DNA from: Kineosporia rhizophila
Lineage (GTDB): Bacteria > Actinomycetota > Actinomycetes > Actinomycetales > Kineosporiaceae
Length of the DNA: 64,000 nucleotides
Assembly (NCBI RefSeq): GCF_021277265.1
Contig: NZ_JAJSOH010000025.1
Location: forward strand, 44,567-108,566
Direction of reading: 5' to 3'
The position numbers were made by a program, and so were the translations under genes. The stretch's first letter is position 1. The number at the start of each line of letters is the position of its first letter. The notes below the pieces were generated by a model. That model searched no databases. It worked only from the letters and a program-made list of their open reading frames with translations, and was not told the origin of the DNA. Of the stretch, positions 15,669 to 24,117 are shown piece after piece.

Positions 15669-16951
15669 CGCCGGCCGAGGTGCAGCAGCGGCCGTCCCAT
15701 GTGAAGCTGCTCGACCCCGGCCCCACCCACATCGACTTCGATTGGCCCGAAACGGCCTCAGCCCCGCTGAACGCGATCATCGTGCCGGCCTCTCGAGGGG
15801 CCCTTGCACTCCGCAGCGCCATCCGGCTCTCGGCCCACCTCGACGTCCAGCTCGTGGTGTTGTGCAGTCTCGGTACGCACGCTGACGAAGTAGTCGCCCT
15901 CGCCACCCGGTTCGCAGCCGGTCACGTGGTCGCCGTCGACATTCCGACCGGCTACCAGCATCCGCTCCTGCCGCGGCGAACCGGCGTTCAGCGTTTCCGC
16001 CTGGCCAGCGCAGGCCGTAGCAGCGATCTCAGTCTCAAGCGCAACGTGGGGCTTCTGCTGGCCCGGCTACGCGGTTGGAGCAAGGTCCTTTTCCTGGACG
16101 ACGACATCGATCCGCTCTCGGACATGTCCGGCCTGGACCCGGCCGTCGTCGGGCGGATCGCCACGGAACTGGACACCCGGCAGGTGGCCGGTCTGGTCTG
16201 CAAGTCGTTCCCGGACAATTCCGTGGTCTGTCACGCCCGCCGTCTGGCCGGCCGGGCCCAGGACAACTTCGTCACCGGGGGCGCGCTCGGGGTCAACTGC
16301 TCGGACCAGCCGCTTCCGTTCTTCCCCGACATCTACAACGAGGACTGGTTCTTCTTCGCCCAGCAGGCGGCCAACCGGGAGCTCGGCGTCGTCGGCGAGG
16401 CGGGCCAGGCCCCCTACCACCCGTACGCGGACCCGCACCGGGCCCGCACCGAGGAGTTCGGGGACCTCCTGGCCGAAGGGCTCTACGCCCTGTTCGAGAC
16501 CCAGGGCAGCGAACTCGCGTTCGTTGACCGGCTCGCTGCGGCCGATGCCCGGTACTGGAAGCAGTTCATCCGGGCTCGGCGTCAGGACCTGGACGAGACC
16601 GCTGTCCAACTCACCGATTGTGCCGACCCCGACCGGGACGCGGCTCTGATCTCCCTGCATGCCTCCGCCGACCAGCTGGCCCGTCTGCATCCAAGGCTGT
16701 GCGTCGACTTCATCAAGGCTTGGCGGAAAGATCTGCACTACTGGGCGCAACGTACGCAGCGCCTGGACGAAGAGCGCACCCTCACCGCTGCCCTGCAGCT
16801 TCTCGGACTACGGGCGACTCAGCCCGCGGTGTCTCAGACCAGGCACTTGCCCATGCGCCGCTCGACACGCCAGGTCGAGCCGACTTTGATCGGGCTGGTG
16901 TCTCCCTCGGGATCCCAGTCCTTGGTCGGCGTGAACTCGAGCGCCGCATAG
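15665..16951 (+). CDS. Putative glycosyltransferase (GT-A, family-2-like)
   Basis: A 428-residue soluble protein. NAIIVPASRGALALRSAIRLSAHL near the N terminus and VLFLDDDIDPLSDMSG at about 140-155 give the GT-A nucleotide-sugar fold with an Asp-rich metal motif; NFVTGGALGVNC and FPDIYNEDWFFFAQQ resemble the acceptor-side ED motif of family-2 enzymes. The GTG at 15665 overlaps the stop of the XRE gene by 4 bp. The last 39 codons run antisense through the end of the convergent GNAT gene (118-bp overlap), so the natural stop may have been lost. Substrate unknown; translational coupling to the XRE protein suggests a joint role. Confidence 0.75.
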   Translation: MTPAEVQQRPSHVKLLDPGPTHIDFDWPETASAPLNAIIVPASRGALALRSAIRLSAHLDVQLVVLCSLGTHADEVVALATRFAAGHVVAVDIPTGYQHPLLPRRTGVQRFRLASAGRSSDLSLKRNVGLLLARLRGWSKVLFLDDDIDPLSDMSGLDPAVVGRIATELDTRQVAGLVCKSFPDNSVVCHARRLAGRAQDNFVTGGALGVNCSDQPLPFFPDIYNEDWFFFAQQAANRELGVVGEAGQAPYHPYADPHRARTEEFGDLLAEGLYALFETQGSELAFVDRLAAADARYWKQFIRARRQDLDETAVQLTDCADPDRDAALISLHASADQLARLHPRLCVDFIKAWRKDLHYWAQRTQRLDEERTLTAALQLLGLRATQPAVSQTRHLPMRRSTRQVEPTLIGLVSPSGSQSLVGVNSSAA

Positions 16952-17436
16952 ACGTCCCGAGCGTGCTCATTCTCCTCGAACACCCACAGCAGCAGTTTCT
17001 GGATGTCCTGCTCGCGGGCGAGCTTCTCCACCTGTTCCATCAGCAGCCGCACCGCTCCTGAGCCACGACCACGAATGCCCCGGTCGACCCAGACCCCCTC
17101 TACGTAGCGGACCTCGCTGCTGGGATCGACGCCGACGTGATCGGGCGACTCGCCCCGAAGACAGGCGATGCCCACCGGCTTCCCGGTCTTGACCATCCGG
17201 ACCTCGACCCAGGTCGATTCGGTCAGCAGCCGACGCCAGCGCTTCGGGCGGTACCTGCGTTCCTGCTGCAAACTGTGTGCAAACCCGTGTGGTGAGTCTT
17301 TCAGCGCGCGCAGCCGCAACTTCCGCAGATCCCGCCAGTCGCTCGGCCCCAGAATTCGCGGTTCCAAGGACGGCCGGGGCTCATCCTTCGTAGCGGCGCA
17401 GCCATAGAGCGAATGCTGCCGCTCACCTGTAGTCAT
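16834..17436 (-). CDS. GNAT-family N-acetyltransferase (copy 1)
   Basis: About 200 residues from ATG 17436. The acetyl-CoA-binding signature is VDRGIRGRGSGAVRLLMEQV (RxxGxG/A), preceded by VRYVEGVWV and followed by LLLWVFEENEHARDVYAALEFTPT, the usual GNAT beta5-alpha4. N-terminal block DWRDLRKLRLRALKDSPHGF is shared with the second copy at 18715. It should transfer an acetyl group from acetyl-CoA to an amine; target unknown. A TTG at 17454 is an alternative start. Its 3' end overlaps the glycosyltransferase gene by 118 bp. Confidence 0.8.
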   Translation of the reverse strand: MTTGERQHSLYGCAATKDEPRPSLEPRILGPSDWRDLRKLRLRALKDSPHGFAHSLQQERRYRPKRWRRLLTESTWVEVRMVKTGKPVGIACLRGESPDHVGVDPSSEVRYVEGVWVDRGIRGRGSGAVRLLMEQVEKLAREQDIQKLLLWVFEENEHARDVYAALEFTPTKDWDPEGDTSPIKVGSTWRVERRMGKCLV

Positions 17437-17640
17437 CTCGCGCGCCGTCCCCAAGCTGCACTGTGCCTCTGCGGTGTCTGCATGGCTGCTGGCGCCAGAT
17501 TACCCCCGGTCGTTGCGGGACGCTGACAGACACGTTTCTTCCGGAATCAAGGTGGCGGACATGCCCCGATCACCCACAATGACGAGTGAGGCACCCACGA
17601 CGGTCCTCCACCTGCCCAGCACCCCGAAGGCGGACGCCAG

Positions 17641-18690
17641 ATGACTGAGGCATTCCAGTTCCAGCCAAGCGCCCTTGCTCGCCGGTTGAGCGATCTGCGG
17701 GCAAGTCGGCCCGGGCTCACGCAAGAAGCTCTGGCCAGGGCTTTCACCACGGAACGCAAGGTATCGGCCCCGACCCTGAGTCACTGGGAGTCGGACCGCA
17801 AGACTCCGACCGCCGAACGACTTGACGCGTACGCCCGTTTGTTCGCCACTGACCGAGCTTTCATTGGCCCTGTCCTCAGGCCTCTGAGCCAGGCCGAACT
17901 GGCGGAAGATGCCGATGACCTTGATCGATATCGGACGCTGCACGACGAATTGCTCAATCTTCTGCAGGCCGGCGAAGACGATTCACCATTACAGCGAACC
18001 CTGCTGCAGTTCGACGAGGGCGACATTGTCATCGTCTGCCCCGAGGCCCCCGGCGAAGTCCAGGGAGCACTAGCCGACCCAGCCTCACCCAACTACGCCC
18101 GACTGCACCGGTACGCCGATCCGGACGCCCTGATCGAGACTTTCGGTCACCTGCGCGCCCTGAACCCGGACCGCAAGGTGTTCTACCGAGTCCCGGGCAA
18201 CTTCGCTCGAGGAGACCTGCAGAACCACCTGATCCTCATCGGCGGTATTGGCTGGAGTAAGACCACCCGCCAGATCTACTCCAAGATCAATAATTTCCCG
18301 GTTTCCCAGATCGAGCACGAGGACGTGAAGACCGGGGCCGTGTTCCGGGTCAACGATCAGGACAAGATCTTCTTTCCCCAGTTCGACGAGGAGTCCGGAG
18401 AGGTCATCGAGGACGTCGCGATGATCGCCCGCGTACGCAACCCGTTCAATTCCAACCGGACCTTGACGATGCTCAACGGCATCCACAGCCGGGGGGTCTT
18501 GGCGGCCGCATTGGCCGTGACCGACGAGACCATCCGGGCCGGCAACGAGGAGTTCCTTGCGCAAAGGTTTCCTTCGGGCGACTTTTGCCTGCTCATGCGC
18601 GTAGACATCGTCGCCCGCTACCCTCTCGCCCCGGATTTCCGGAACGAGAGCGCGCGACTTTTCGAATGGTCTCCGGGCGACGTCGGATGA
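17641..18690 (+). CDS. XRE-family HTH protein with the same unknown C-terminal domain (copy 2)
   Basis: A 349-residue paralogue of the protein at 14592. The HTH is at about 10-75 (LARRLSDLRASRPGLTQEALARAF ... PTLSHWESDRKTPTAERLDAYARLF). The C-terminal domain repeats every block of copy 1: GDIVIVCPEAP, FGHLRALNPDRKVFYR, NHLILIGGIGWSKTTR and NPFNSNRTLTMLNGIHSRGVL. The strong conservation of this domain, greater than that of the linker, argues that it has a specific function beyond sensing. Unlike copy 1 it is not followed by a glycosyltransferase; the convergent neighbour is the second GNAT gene, whose end lies 24 bp away. Confidence 0.8.
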   Translation: MTEAFQFQPSALARRLSDLRASRPGLTQEALARAFTTERKVSAPTLSHWESDRKTPTAERLDAYARLFATDRAFIGPVLRPLSQAELAEDADDLDRYRTLHDELLNLLQAGEDDSPLQRTLLQFDEGDIVIVCPEAPGEVQGALADPASPNYARLHRYADPDALIETFGHLRALNPDRKVFYRVPGNFARGDLQNHLILIGGIGWSKTTRQIYSKINNFPVSQIEHEDVKTGAVFRVNDQDKIFFPQFDEESGEVIEDVAMIARVRNPFNSNRTLTMLNGIHSRGVLAAALAVTDETIRAGNEEFLAQRFPSGDFCLLMRVDIVARYPLAPDFRNESARLFEWSPGDVG

Positions 18691-18714
18691 GCCTGCACGA
18701 CTCCGGGCGGACGC

Positions 18715-19290
18715 TCAGAGCAGGCTCTTCATCAACCGGTTCTCCACGTCCCACCGCCGCCGCACACTGATCGGCTGGGCAATGCCGGTGTGCCGGTAGC
18801 CCAGCCGCCGGTACACCTCGGCCGCCACCGTGTTCGACTCCAGCACCCAGAGCACGAACACCCCGACCCCCTGGCGCAGGGCGTTCTCCTCCACCGAGGC
18901 CAGCAGGTGCTTCAGCACCCCGTAGCCGCGGTAGTCGGGGTGCACCCACACCGACTCGATGCAGCGGGTGCCGAACGGCGCGTCCGGCCCGCCGACCGGA
19001 TCGGGCTCGTGCAGCATCCCGGCCAGGCCCACGATCTGCCCGTCGGCCCTGGCCACCGTCCAGGTGCCGGTGCGCAGGCGGCGGCGCCAGACCCGGCGGC
19101 GCACCAGCCGCTCGGTGGCGTAGTTGCCGCAGAAGGCATCGGGCGACGACCGCAGGGCCGCCAGCCGGGCCTCGCGCAAGGTCAGCCAGTCGGGCTCGTG
19201 CAACTGCACCACCTCGACCGTGCGCCCGGGCGCCCCGGGAGATGTGAAACCCTGCCTCGATCCGATGAACTCGACATCCTGAATCAGCAC
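18715..19290 (-). CDS. GNAT-family N-acetyltransferase (copy 2)
   Basis: About 191 residues if the GTG at 19290 is used (preceded by ACGGGG); an in-frame TTG at 19473 would add 61 residues without GNAT similarity. Motifs: CIESVWVHPDYRGYGVLKHLLASV for acetyl-CoA binding and VFVLWVLESNTVAAEVYRRLGY. The N-terminal DWLTLREARLAALRSSPDAF aligns with the copy at 16834 (DWRDLRKLRLRALKDSPHGF), so the pair are paralogues, each convergent with one XRE paralogue. Substrate unknown. Confidence 0.8.
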   Translation of the reverse strand: MLIQDVEFIGSRQGFTSPGAPGRTVEVVQLHEPDWLTLREARLAALRSSPDAFCGNYATERLVRRRVWRRRLRTGTWTVARADGQIVGLAGMLHEPDPVGGPDAPFGTRCIESVWVHPDYRGYGVLKHLLASVEENALRQGVGVFVLWVLESNTVAAEVYRRLGYRHTGIAQPISVRRRWDVENRLMKSLL

Positions 19291-19520
19291 CGCCGCACCC
19301 CGTAAGACAGAAGCCAATGTCACGGAGCCGCGTTTCGCCGATGTTCCCGCCGCTCCGTACGCCTCAGCGCTCTCAAGATTTTCACGCGCCGGAGGGCCGC
19401 TGGCAACGGACGACCGGGCTGCGGTGCAGCGCTCATGCGCTTTCCGCAGCGCGCGAAAGCGGCCCAGTATCAAGTAACTTCAGTGCCATCAGGTGCATCC
19501 AGTGGTGCTCGCCGATGTTC

Positions 19521-19534
19521 AGCTGACGTCAGCT
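19521..19534. promoter_or_regulatory. Perfect 14-bp palindrome
   Basis: AGCTGACGTCAGCT is a perfect palindrome lying between the kinase-like gene and the downstream GNAT gene, both on the minus strand. It is operator-like in size and symmetry and would sit upstream of the GNAT copy 2. No regulator can be assigned. Confidence 0.4.
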
Positions 19535-20127
19535 CAGGTGCGGAGAACCGCATCGAATCCATTCCTGGTCACCACCCGGCCGAAGTAGTACCGTTCCGCC
19601 TCGTCCCAGCGGGTGAACCAGGCGTCGTGCCAGTCGGCACCGTCCCGGGCCCGCAGCCGTTGTCGCCGAACGGTCAGGTCGGCCTCGACCAGCACCCGCA
19701 GGTCCACCAGGTCGGCCAGTTCCGGCCGAGCGCTGTAGGCCCCTTCCAGGATCACCACCCGCGCCGGTTCCAGGACCGTCGGATCCAGCCGCAACCGTCC
19801 GTCGAAGGCGTCCCAGTCGTAGCCGAACCATTCCGCGCGTTCCCCGGCCCGCAGCGTCCTCAGCACCGCCTGCTGGCGCGACCAGTCGATGACCTGGGCA
19901 ACCTTCTCGGCCGGGGTGCGCTGGTCCCACTCTTCCTGGGCGCCGCCGGCGTAGAAGTCGTCGCCGTCGATGACCAGGCAGTCTTCGAGCAACTCGGCCA
20001 CCGCACCGGCGAGCGTCGACTTCCCGGCTCCCGAACGTCCATCGATCGCCACAACGAACGAACGTTCGCCGACCGACTCGAGCCGAGCTCTCACCAACCC
20101 CGCCAGCCTCTGCGCCTCTCCCGCCAT
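19534..20127 (-). CDS. P-loop kinase of the uridine-kinase/PRK type
   Basis: About 197 residues from ATG 20127 (MAGEAQRLAGLV); an upstream frame to 20238 exists but is not protein-like. The Walker A is VVAIDGRSGAGKSTLAGAVA, followed by VIDGDDFYAGG (Walker B-like DDFY of uridine/phosphoribulokinase relatives) and VVILEGAYSARPELADLVDLRVLVEAD, then RRQRLRARDG as a probable lid. Proteins of this pattern are annotated as uridine kinases, but the substrate may be another nucleoside or small alcohol. It is divergent from the asparaginase gene, 76 bp apart. Confidence 0.8.
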   Translation of the reverse strand: MAGEAQRLAGLVRARLESVGERSFVVAIDGRSGAGKSTLAGAVAELLEDCLVIDGDDFYAGGAQEEWDQRTPAEKVAQVIDWSRQQAVLRTLRAGERAEWFGYDWDAFDGRLRLDPTVLEPARVVILEGAYSARPELADLVDLRVLVEADLTVRRQRLRARDGADWHDAWFTRWDEAERYYFGRVVTRNGFDAVLRT

Positions 20128-20203
20128 CACCCCAGCGTGCAGCAATCTCAGCGCAGCGTGTTCAATTCGACGCGGCCCACCTCCACGCGCCACATTGCCG
20201 CCC

Positions 20204-21178
20204 ATGACCAAAGTCCTGCTGATCACCCTGGGCGGCACGATCAGCTCATCCGGCGAGGGCGGGACGCCCGGTGTGATTCCCCGCAGCGGCGCCGACGAGC
20301 TGGCCGGGCAGCTCGCCCCCTACCTGCCCCACGTGCAGGTGATCCCGCACGAGCTGCGGCTGCTGCCCTCGCCCTCGCTGGGCTTCGCCGACCTGTTCGC
20401 CCTGCTGGAGCGCATTGCCGAGGCCCGCGACGTGGCCGGGATCGTAGTCTCGCAGGGCACCGACACGCTGGAGGAGACGGCCTTCTTCCTCGATGTGCTG
20501 GGAGCCGGTGAGCAGCGCCCGGTGGTGGTCACCGGGGCGATGCGCGACCGGGACACCCCCGGGGCCGACGGCGCGGCGAACCTGATCGCCGCGGTCAACG
20601 TCGCCTCGTCGCCGCTGGCCTCCGGAGTGCTGGTGGTGTTCGCCGACCGGATCTTCAGCGGGCGCACCGTGCGTAAGGACAGCGCGGTGCACGCCGACGC
20701 CTTCACCGCCTCGCCGTGGGGCGCGCTCGGTCTGGTTCGCGAGGGCGATGTGCACCTGCAGTTGTCGGCGGGCCGGGCGCCGACCCTCAAAGTGCCTTTG
20801 GACGTCGATGCCCCCCAAGTAGCTCTCATCAGTACGGGGGTGGACGACGATCTTCGGCTGCTGCCTGAACTGGCCAGATTCGGTTACGCCGGGGTCGTTC
20901 TGGAGGGGATGGGCGGCGGGCACGTGGCCGCGCGGGCGATTCCGGCGGTAGAGGCCTGCCCTCTGCCCGTGGTGCTGTGCAGCCGCGCCGGAGCCGGACC
21001 GACGCTGCGCCGTACCTATGGCTACCGCGGCGGTGAGATCGACCTGCTTGGCCGGGGCCTGATCTGGGGCGGGCACCTGACCGGGGTGAAGGCGCGCATC
21101 CTGCTCATCCTCTGTCTGATGCACGGCCTGAGCGGCGATGCTCTGCAGGAACGGTTCGAGCAGATAGCCAACAGCTGA
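20204..21178 (+). CDS. L-asparaginase
   Basis: A 324-residue asparaginase/glutaminase. The two catalytic triads are visible: the Thr in ITLGGTISS at the N terminus, VVSQGTDTLEETAFFLDVL with the second Thr and Asp, and VRKDSAVHADAF with the lysine. It hydrolyses L-asparagine to aspartate and ammonia. There is no signal peptide, so the enzyme is cytoplasmic. The start ATG at 20204 gives MTKVLLITLGGTI, the normal N terminus; a longer open frame upstream is a shadow of the kinase gene. Confidence 0.92.
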   Translation: MTKVLLITLGGTISSSGEGGTPGVIPRSGADELAGQLAPYLPHVQVIPHELRLLPSPSLGFADLFALLERIAEARDVAGIVVSQGTDTLEETAFFLDVLGAGEQRPVVVTGAMRDRDTPGADGAANLIAAVNVASSPLASGVLVVFADRIFSGRTVRKDSAVHADAFTASPWGALGLVREGDVHLQLSAGRAPTLKVPLDVDAPQVALISTGVDDDLRLLPELARFGYAGVVLEGMGGGHVAARAIPAVEACPLPVVLCSRAGAGPTLRRTYGYRGGEIDLLGRGLIWGGHLTGVKARILLILCLMHGLSGDALQERFEQIANS

Positions 21179-21187
21179 TCGAAGCGC

Positions 21188-22192
21188 TCACCCCTTTTCG
21201 CTCTGAACCAGATCCGAGGCCTCCCGAATCGGATGGATACAGCGGTACCGCACCTCCCCCGTCCTCAATTCTTCTACGGACAGCGCGGGAAGCTGAGCCG
21301 CGCACTCATCGGTGGCCCGCCAGCAGCGGGTGCGGAAGTTGCAGCCCGACGGGGGATTCGTGGCCGAGGGGACGCGTCCGGTCAACGGAATCGGGCGGGC
21401 GCCGGTGAGCAGGCGGGGAGTCGCAGAGAAGAGCGCGTGCGTGTAGGGGTGGCGGGCGACCTCTTCCACTGCTCCGGCCGGCGCCTCCTCGGCGATCCGG
21501 CCGAGGTACATGGTGATGATTCGGTCGGACATCCGGCGCACGGTCTGGATGTCGTGGGAGACGAAGACCATGGCCAGGCCCAGTTCGGACTGCAGGCGCA
21601 TGAGCAGGTTCAGGATCTGCGCCCGCACCGACACGTCCAGCGCCGAGGTCGGCTCGTCGGCCACCAGAAGATCCGGTTCCAGCGCCAGCGCCCGCGCGAT
21701 CGCCACGCGCTGCCGCTGACCGCCGGAGAGCTGTGCGGGCACGGCGTCGGCCACGGCTGCCGGTAGTCCGACCAGATCCATCAATTGACGGACGCGGGTG
21801 GCGCGGGTGGCGCGGTCACCGCGGCGGTGCACGACGAGCGGGTCGGCGATGATGCGCTGCACGCTGAGCCGGCGGTTCAGCGCGGTGGACGGATCCTGGA
21901 AGACGGTGCCGATGCGGGCTCCGAACGTCTTACGCCGGCCGGCGGCCGACATCGACCACAGCGACTGCCCCTGAAAGCTGACCTCGCCGCTGGTGGGTTT
22001 CTGCAGACCGACCAGGACCCGGGCCAGAGTTGTCTTGCCACAACCGGATTCACCCACCACACCGACCGTCTCGCCGGAGCGGATGGTGAGACTGGCCTCG
22101 GTGAGCGCGTACACCGCAGCACTGCCGAGGAGGCCGCGCCCACGGATCCGGTGAATCACCGAGACATCCTGCAGTTGCATCAGTTCGGTCAT
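21188..22192 (-). CDS. Peptide ABC transporter, second ATP-binding protein (DppF/OppF type)
   Basis: A 334-residue ATPase with Walker A GESGCGKTT, signature LSGGQRQRVAIARAL, Walker B LLVADEPTSALD and the H-loop VSHD. The C-terminal oligopeptide-transporter extension carries the cysteine motif CNFRTRC ... C ... RYRCIH expected for an iron-sulfur site in Dpp/Opp ATPases. The ATG at 22192 overlaps the preceding gene stop (ATGA). It is the last gene of a five-gene peptide uptake operon that begins with the M20 peptidase at 27982. Confidence 0.93.
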   Translation of the reverse strand: MTELMQLQDVSVIHRIRGRGLLGSAAVYALTEASLTIRSGETVGVVGESGCGKTTLARVLVGLQKPTSGEVSFQGQSLWSMSAAGRRKTFGARIGTVFQDPSTALNRRLSVQRIIADPLVVHRRGDRATRATRVRQLMDLVGLPAAVADAVPAQLSGGQRQRVAIARALALEPDLLVADEPTSALDVSVRAQILNLLMRLQSELGLAMVFVSHDIQTVRRMSDRIITMYLGRIAEEAPAGAVEEVARHPYTHALFSATPRLLTGARPIPLTGRVPSATNPPSGCNFRTRCWRATDECAAQLPALSVEELRTGEVRYRCIHPIREASDLVQSEKG

Positions 22193-24117
22193 GACCGCGC
22201 CCCCACCGGGTAGTGACAGGCGACCAGATGATCGTCGTCGCCCTCGACCGGGGGCAGACGCAGCGGGCAGACGTCGTCGTGCGCCGCCGGGCAACGGTCG
22301 GCGAAGCGACAGCCCTGGTTGAAGTGCGCCGGGGCCGGCACCACACCCTTGATCTGGGCCAGTACCTGTTCCTGCTGCTCGATCGAGACCACGCTGGCCA
22401 GGAGGCCGCGGGTGTAGTGGTGCCGCGACGAGGCGATCAGCTCGGCGGTGCGCCCGGTCTCGGCCACCTGCCCGGCGTACATCACCACCACGCGATCGGT
22501 GAGCTCGGCGATCAGGGCCAGGTCGTGCGAGACCAGCACCAGCGCGAACCCGAGTTCCGCCTGCAGGGTGAGCAGCAGCTCCATCACCTGGGCCTGGACC
22601 GTGACGTCGAGGGCGGTGGTGGGCTCGTCGGCGATGATCAGCTTGGGGTCGCGGGCGAGGGCCAGGGCGATGAGCACCCGCTGGCGCTGCCCGCCGGACA
22701 GTTCGTGCGGGTACGAGCGCAGGGTGCGCCCGGGATCGAGACCGACCAGCTGCAGCAGTTCTTCCGGAGTGCGCCGGCCGCCGCGCCGGGTGACCTGCTT
22801 GAGCTGGCTCTTCACGGTCAGCGCGGGGTTCAGGGACGACAGCGCGTCCTGGTAGATCATCGCGATCTGACTGCCCATCAGCTGCCGGCGCTGCTTGGCC
22901 GACATGCCGAGCAGGTCGCGGCCCTCGAACTCGACCTCTCCGCCGAGCACCGCGCCGGGCGGCTGCAGACCCATCACGGCCAGCGCGGTGAGCGACTTGC
23001 CGCAACCGGACTCGCCGATCAGCCCGAGCACCTCACCGGCCCGCACCGAGAACGAGATGTCCTGCACCACTGCGTTTCCCCGATGACGCTGGGGAAAGCT
23101 GACCGAGAGGTGCCGCACGTCGAGCACCACCGGGGCCCCTTCGAGGTCACGGCGGCGCTCGTTCAGCCGGGCCCCGACCTCGCGCAACTGCGCCTCGGGA
23201 AGCACCGGCGGCTGGTTCTCCGAGGCGGCCCGGGCCAGTTCGCGCGCGGCCGCCTGCTGGGCCTGCGGTTTGGCCGAGGGCGCCGCCCAGGCGTCGGACA
23301 CCCCTTCGGCCAGCACGTTCAGCGCCAGCACGGTGATCAGGATGAGCAGGCCCGGGAAGAAGGTGGCCCACCAGCCGCCGATCAGCACCAGGTCTTTTCC
23401 GTCGGCCAGCACCGAACCCCAGGACGGGTCGGGCGGCTGGATGCCCGCACCGATGAACGACAGCGAGCTCTCGAACACGATCGCATCGGCCACCAGGATC
23501 GTGCAGAACACCAGCACCGGCGCTGCGCAGTTCACCGCCACGTGCCGGGTGAGCGTGTAGAAACGCCTTGCCCCGATGGTCTTCTCGGCCGCCACGTAGT
23601 CTTCCGCGTACTGCGCCAGCACATTCGCTCGCACCACCCGCGTCACCTGCGGCACGTAGAGGAAGCCGATGGCCAGGATCAGCACCGGGATGTCCCGGCC
23701 GAACACCGCCACCAGCACGGCGGCGAGCGCGATCCCCGGAAAGGCCATGACCACGTCGAGCACCCGCATGACCAGCTCGTCGACCCGTTTGCCGGCGGTG
23801 GCCGTGAAGGCGCCCAGCACCGCCCCGCAGAGCAGGGCGAAGGCGGTGGCGAGCAGCCCGATGGCCAGCGACCAGCGGGTACCGTAGAGCAGCCGGGTGA
23901 ACACGTCGCGGCCGTTGTCGTCGACCCCGAGCCAGTGCTCCGACGAGGGGCCGCCGGTGTCGGAGCTGATCGCGTTCGGCTCGTGCGGGGCGATCAGCGG
24001 GGCCAGCAGCGCGACCAGGGCCAGGGTGACGATCACCCCCAGGGCCAGGTAGGAAGCCCAGTTCAGGCGCTGGAAGCGGATGCCCGGCCGGGCCAGGTCG
24101 AGCAGTTTCGGCCTCAT
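22189..24117 (-). CDS. Peptide ABC transporter, fused permease (DppC) and ATPase (DppD)
   Basis: A 642-residue fusion. Residues 1-280 are a DppC-type permease with about six membrane segments and the EAA loop (DYVAAEKTIGARRFYTLTRHV); an Ala/Gln-rich linker follows; from about 325 it is a DppD-type ATPase with Walker A GESGCGKSLT, signature LSGGQRQRVLIALAL, Walker B LIIADEPTTALD and a C-terminal cysteine motif (CRFADRC ... C ... C). A single polypeptide thus supplies half the channel and one motor. Such fusions exist in other actinobacteria. It overlaps both neighbours by 4 bp. Confidence 0.93.
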   Translation of the reverse strand: MRPKLLDLARPGIRFQRLNWASYLALGVIVTLALVALLAPLIAPHEPNAISSDTGGPSSEHWLGVDDNGRDVFTRLLYGTRWSLAIGLLATAFALLCGAVLGAFTATAGKRVDELVMRVLDVVMAFPGIALAAVLVAVFGRDIPVLILAIGFLYVPQVTRVVRANVLAQYAEDYVAAEKTIGARRFYTLTRHVAVNCAAPVLVFCTILVADAIVFESSLSFIGAGIQPPDPSWGSVLADGKDLVLIGGWWATFFPGLLILITVLALNVLAEGVSDAWAAPSAKPQAQQAAARELARAASENQPPVLPEAQLREVGARLNERRRDLEGAPVVLDVRHLSVSFPQRHRGNAVVQDISFSVRAGEVLGLIGESGCGKSLTALAVMGLQPPGAVLGGEVEFEGRDLLGMSAKQRRQLMGSQIAMIYQDALSSLNPALTVKSQLKQVTRRGGRRTPEELLQLVGLDPGRTLRSYPHELSGGQRQRVLIALALARDPKLIIADEPTTALDVTVQAQVMELLLTLQAELGFALVLVSHDLALIAELTDRVVVMYAGQVAETGRTAELIASSRHHYTRGLLASVVSIEQQEQVLAQIKGVVPAPAHFNQGCRFADRCPAAHDDVCPLRLPPVEGDDDHLVACHYPVGARS

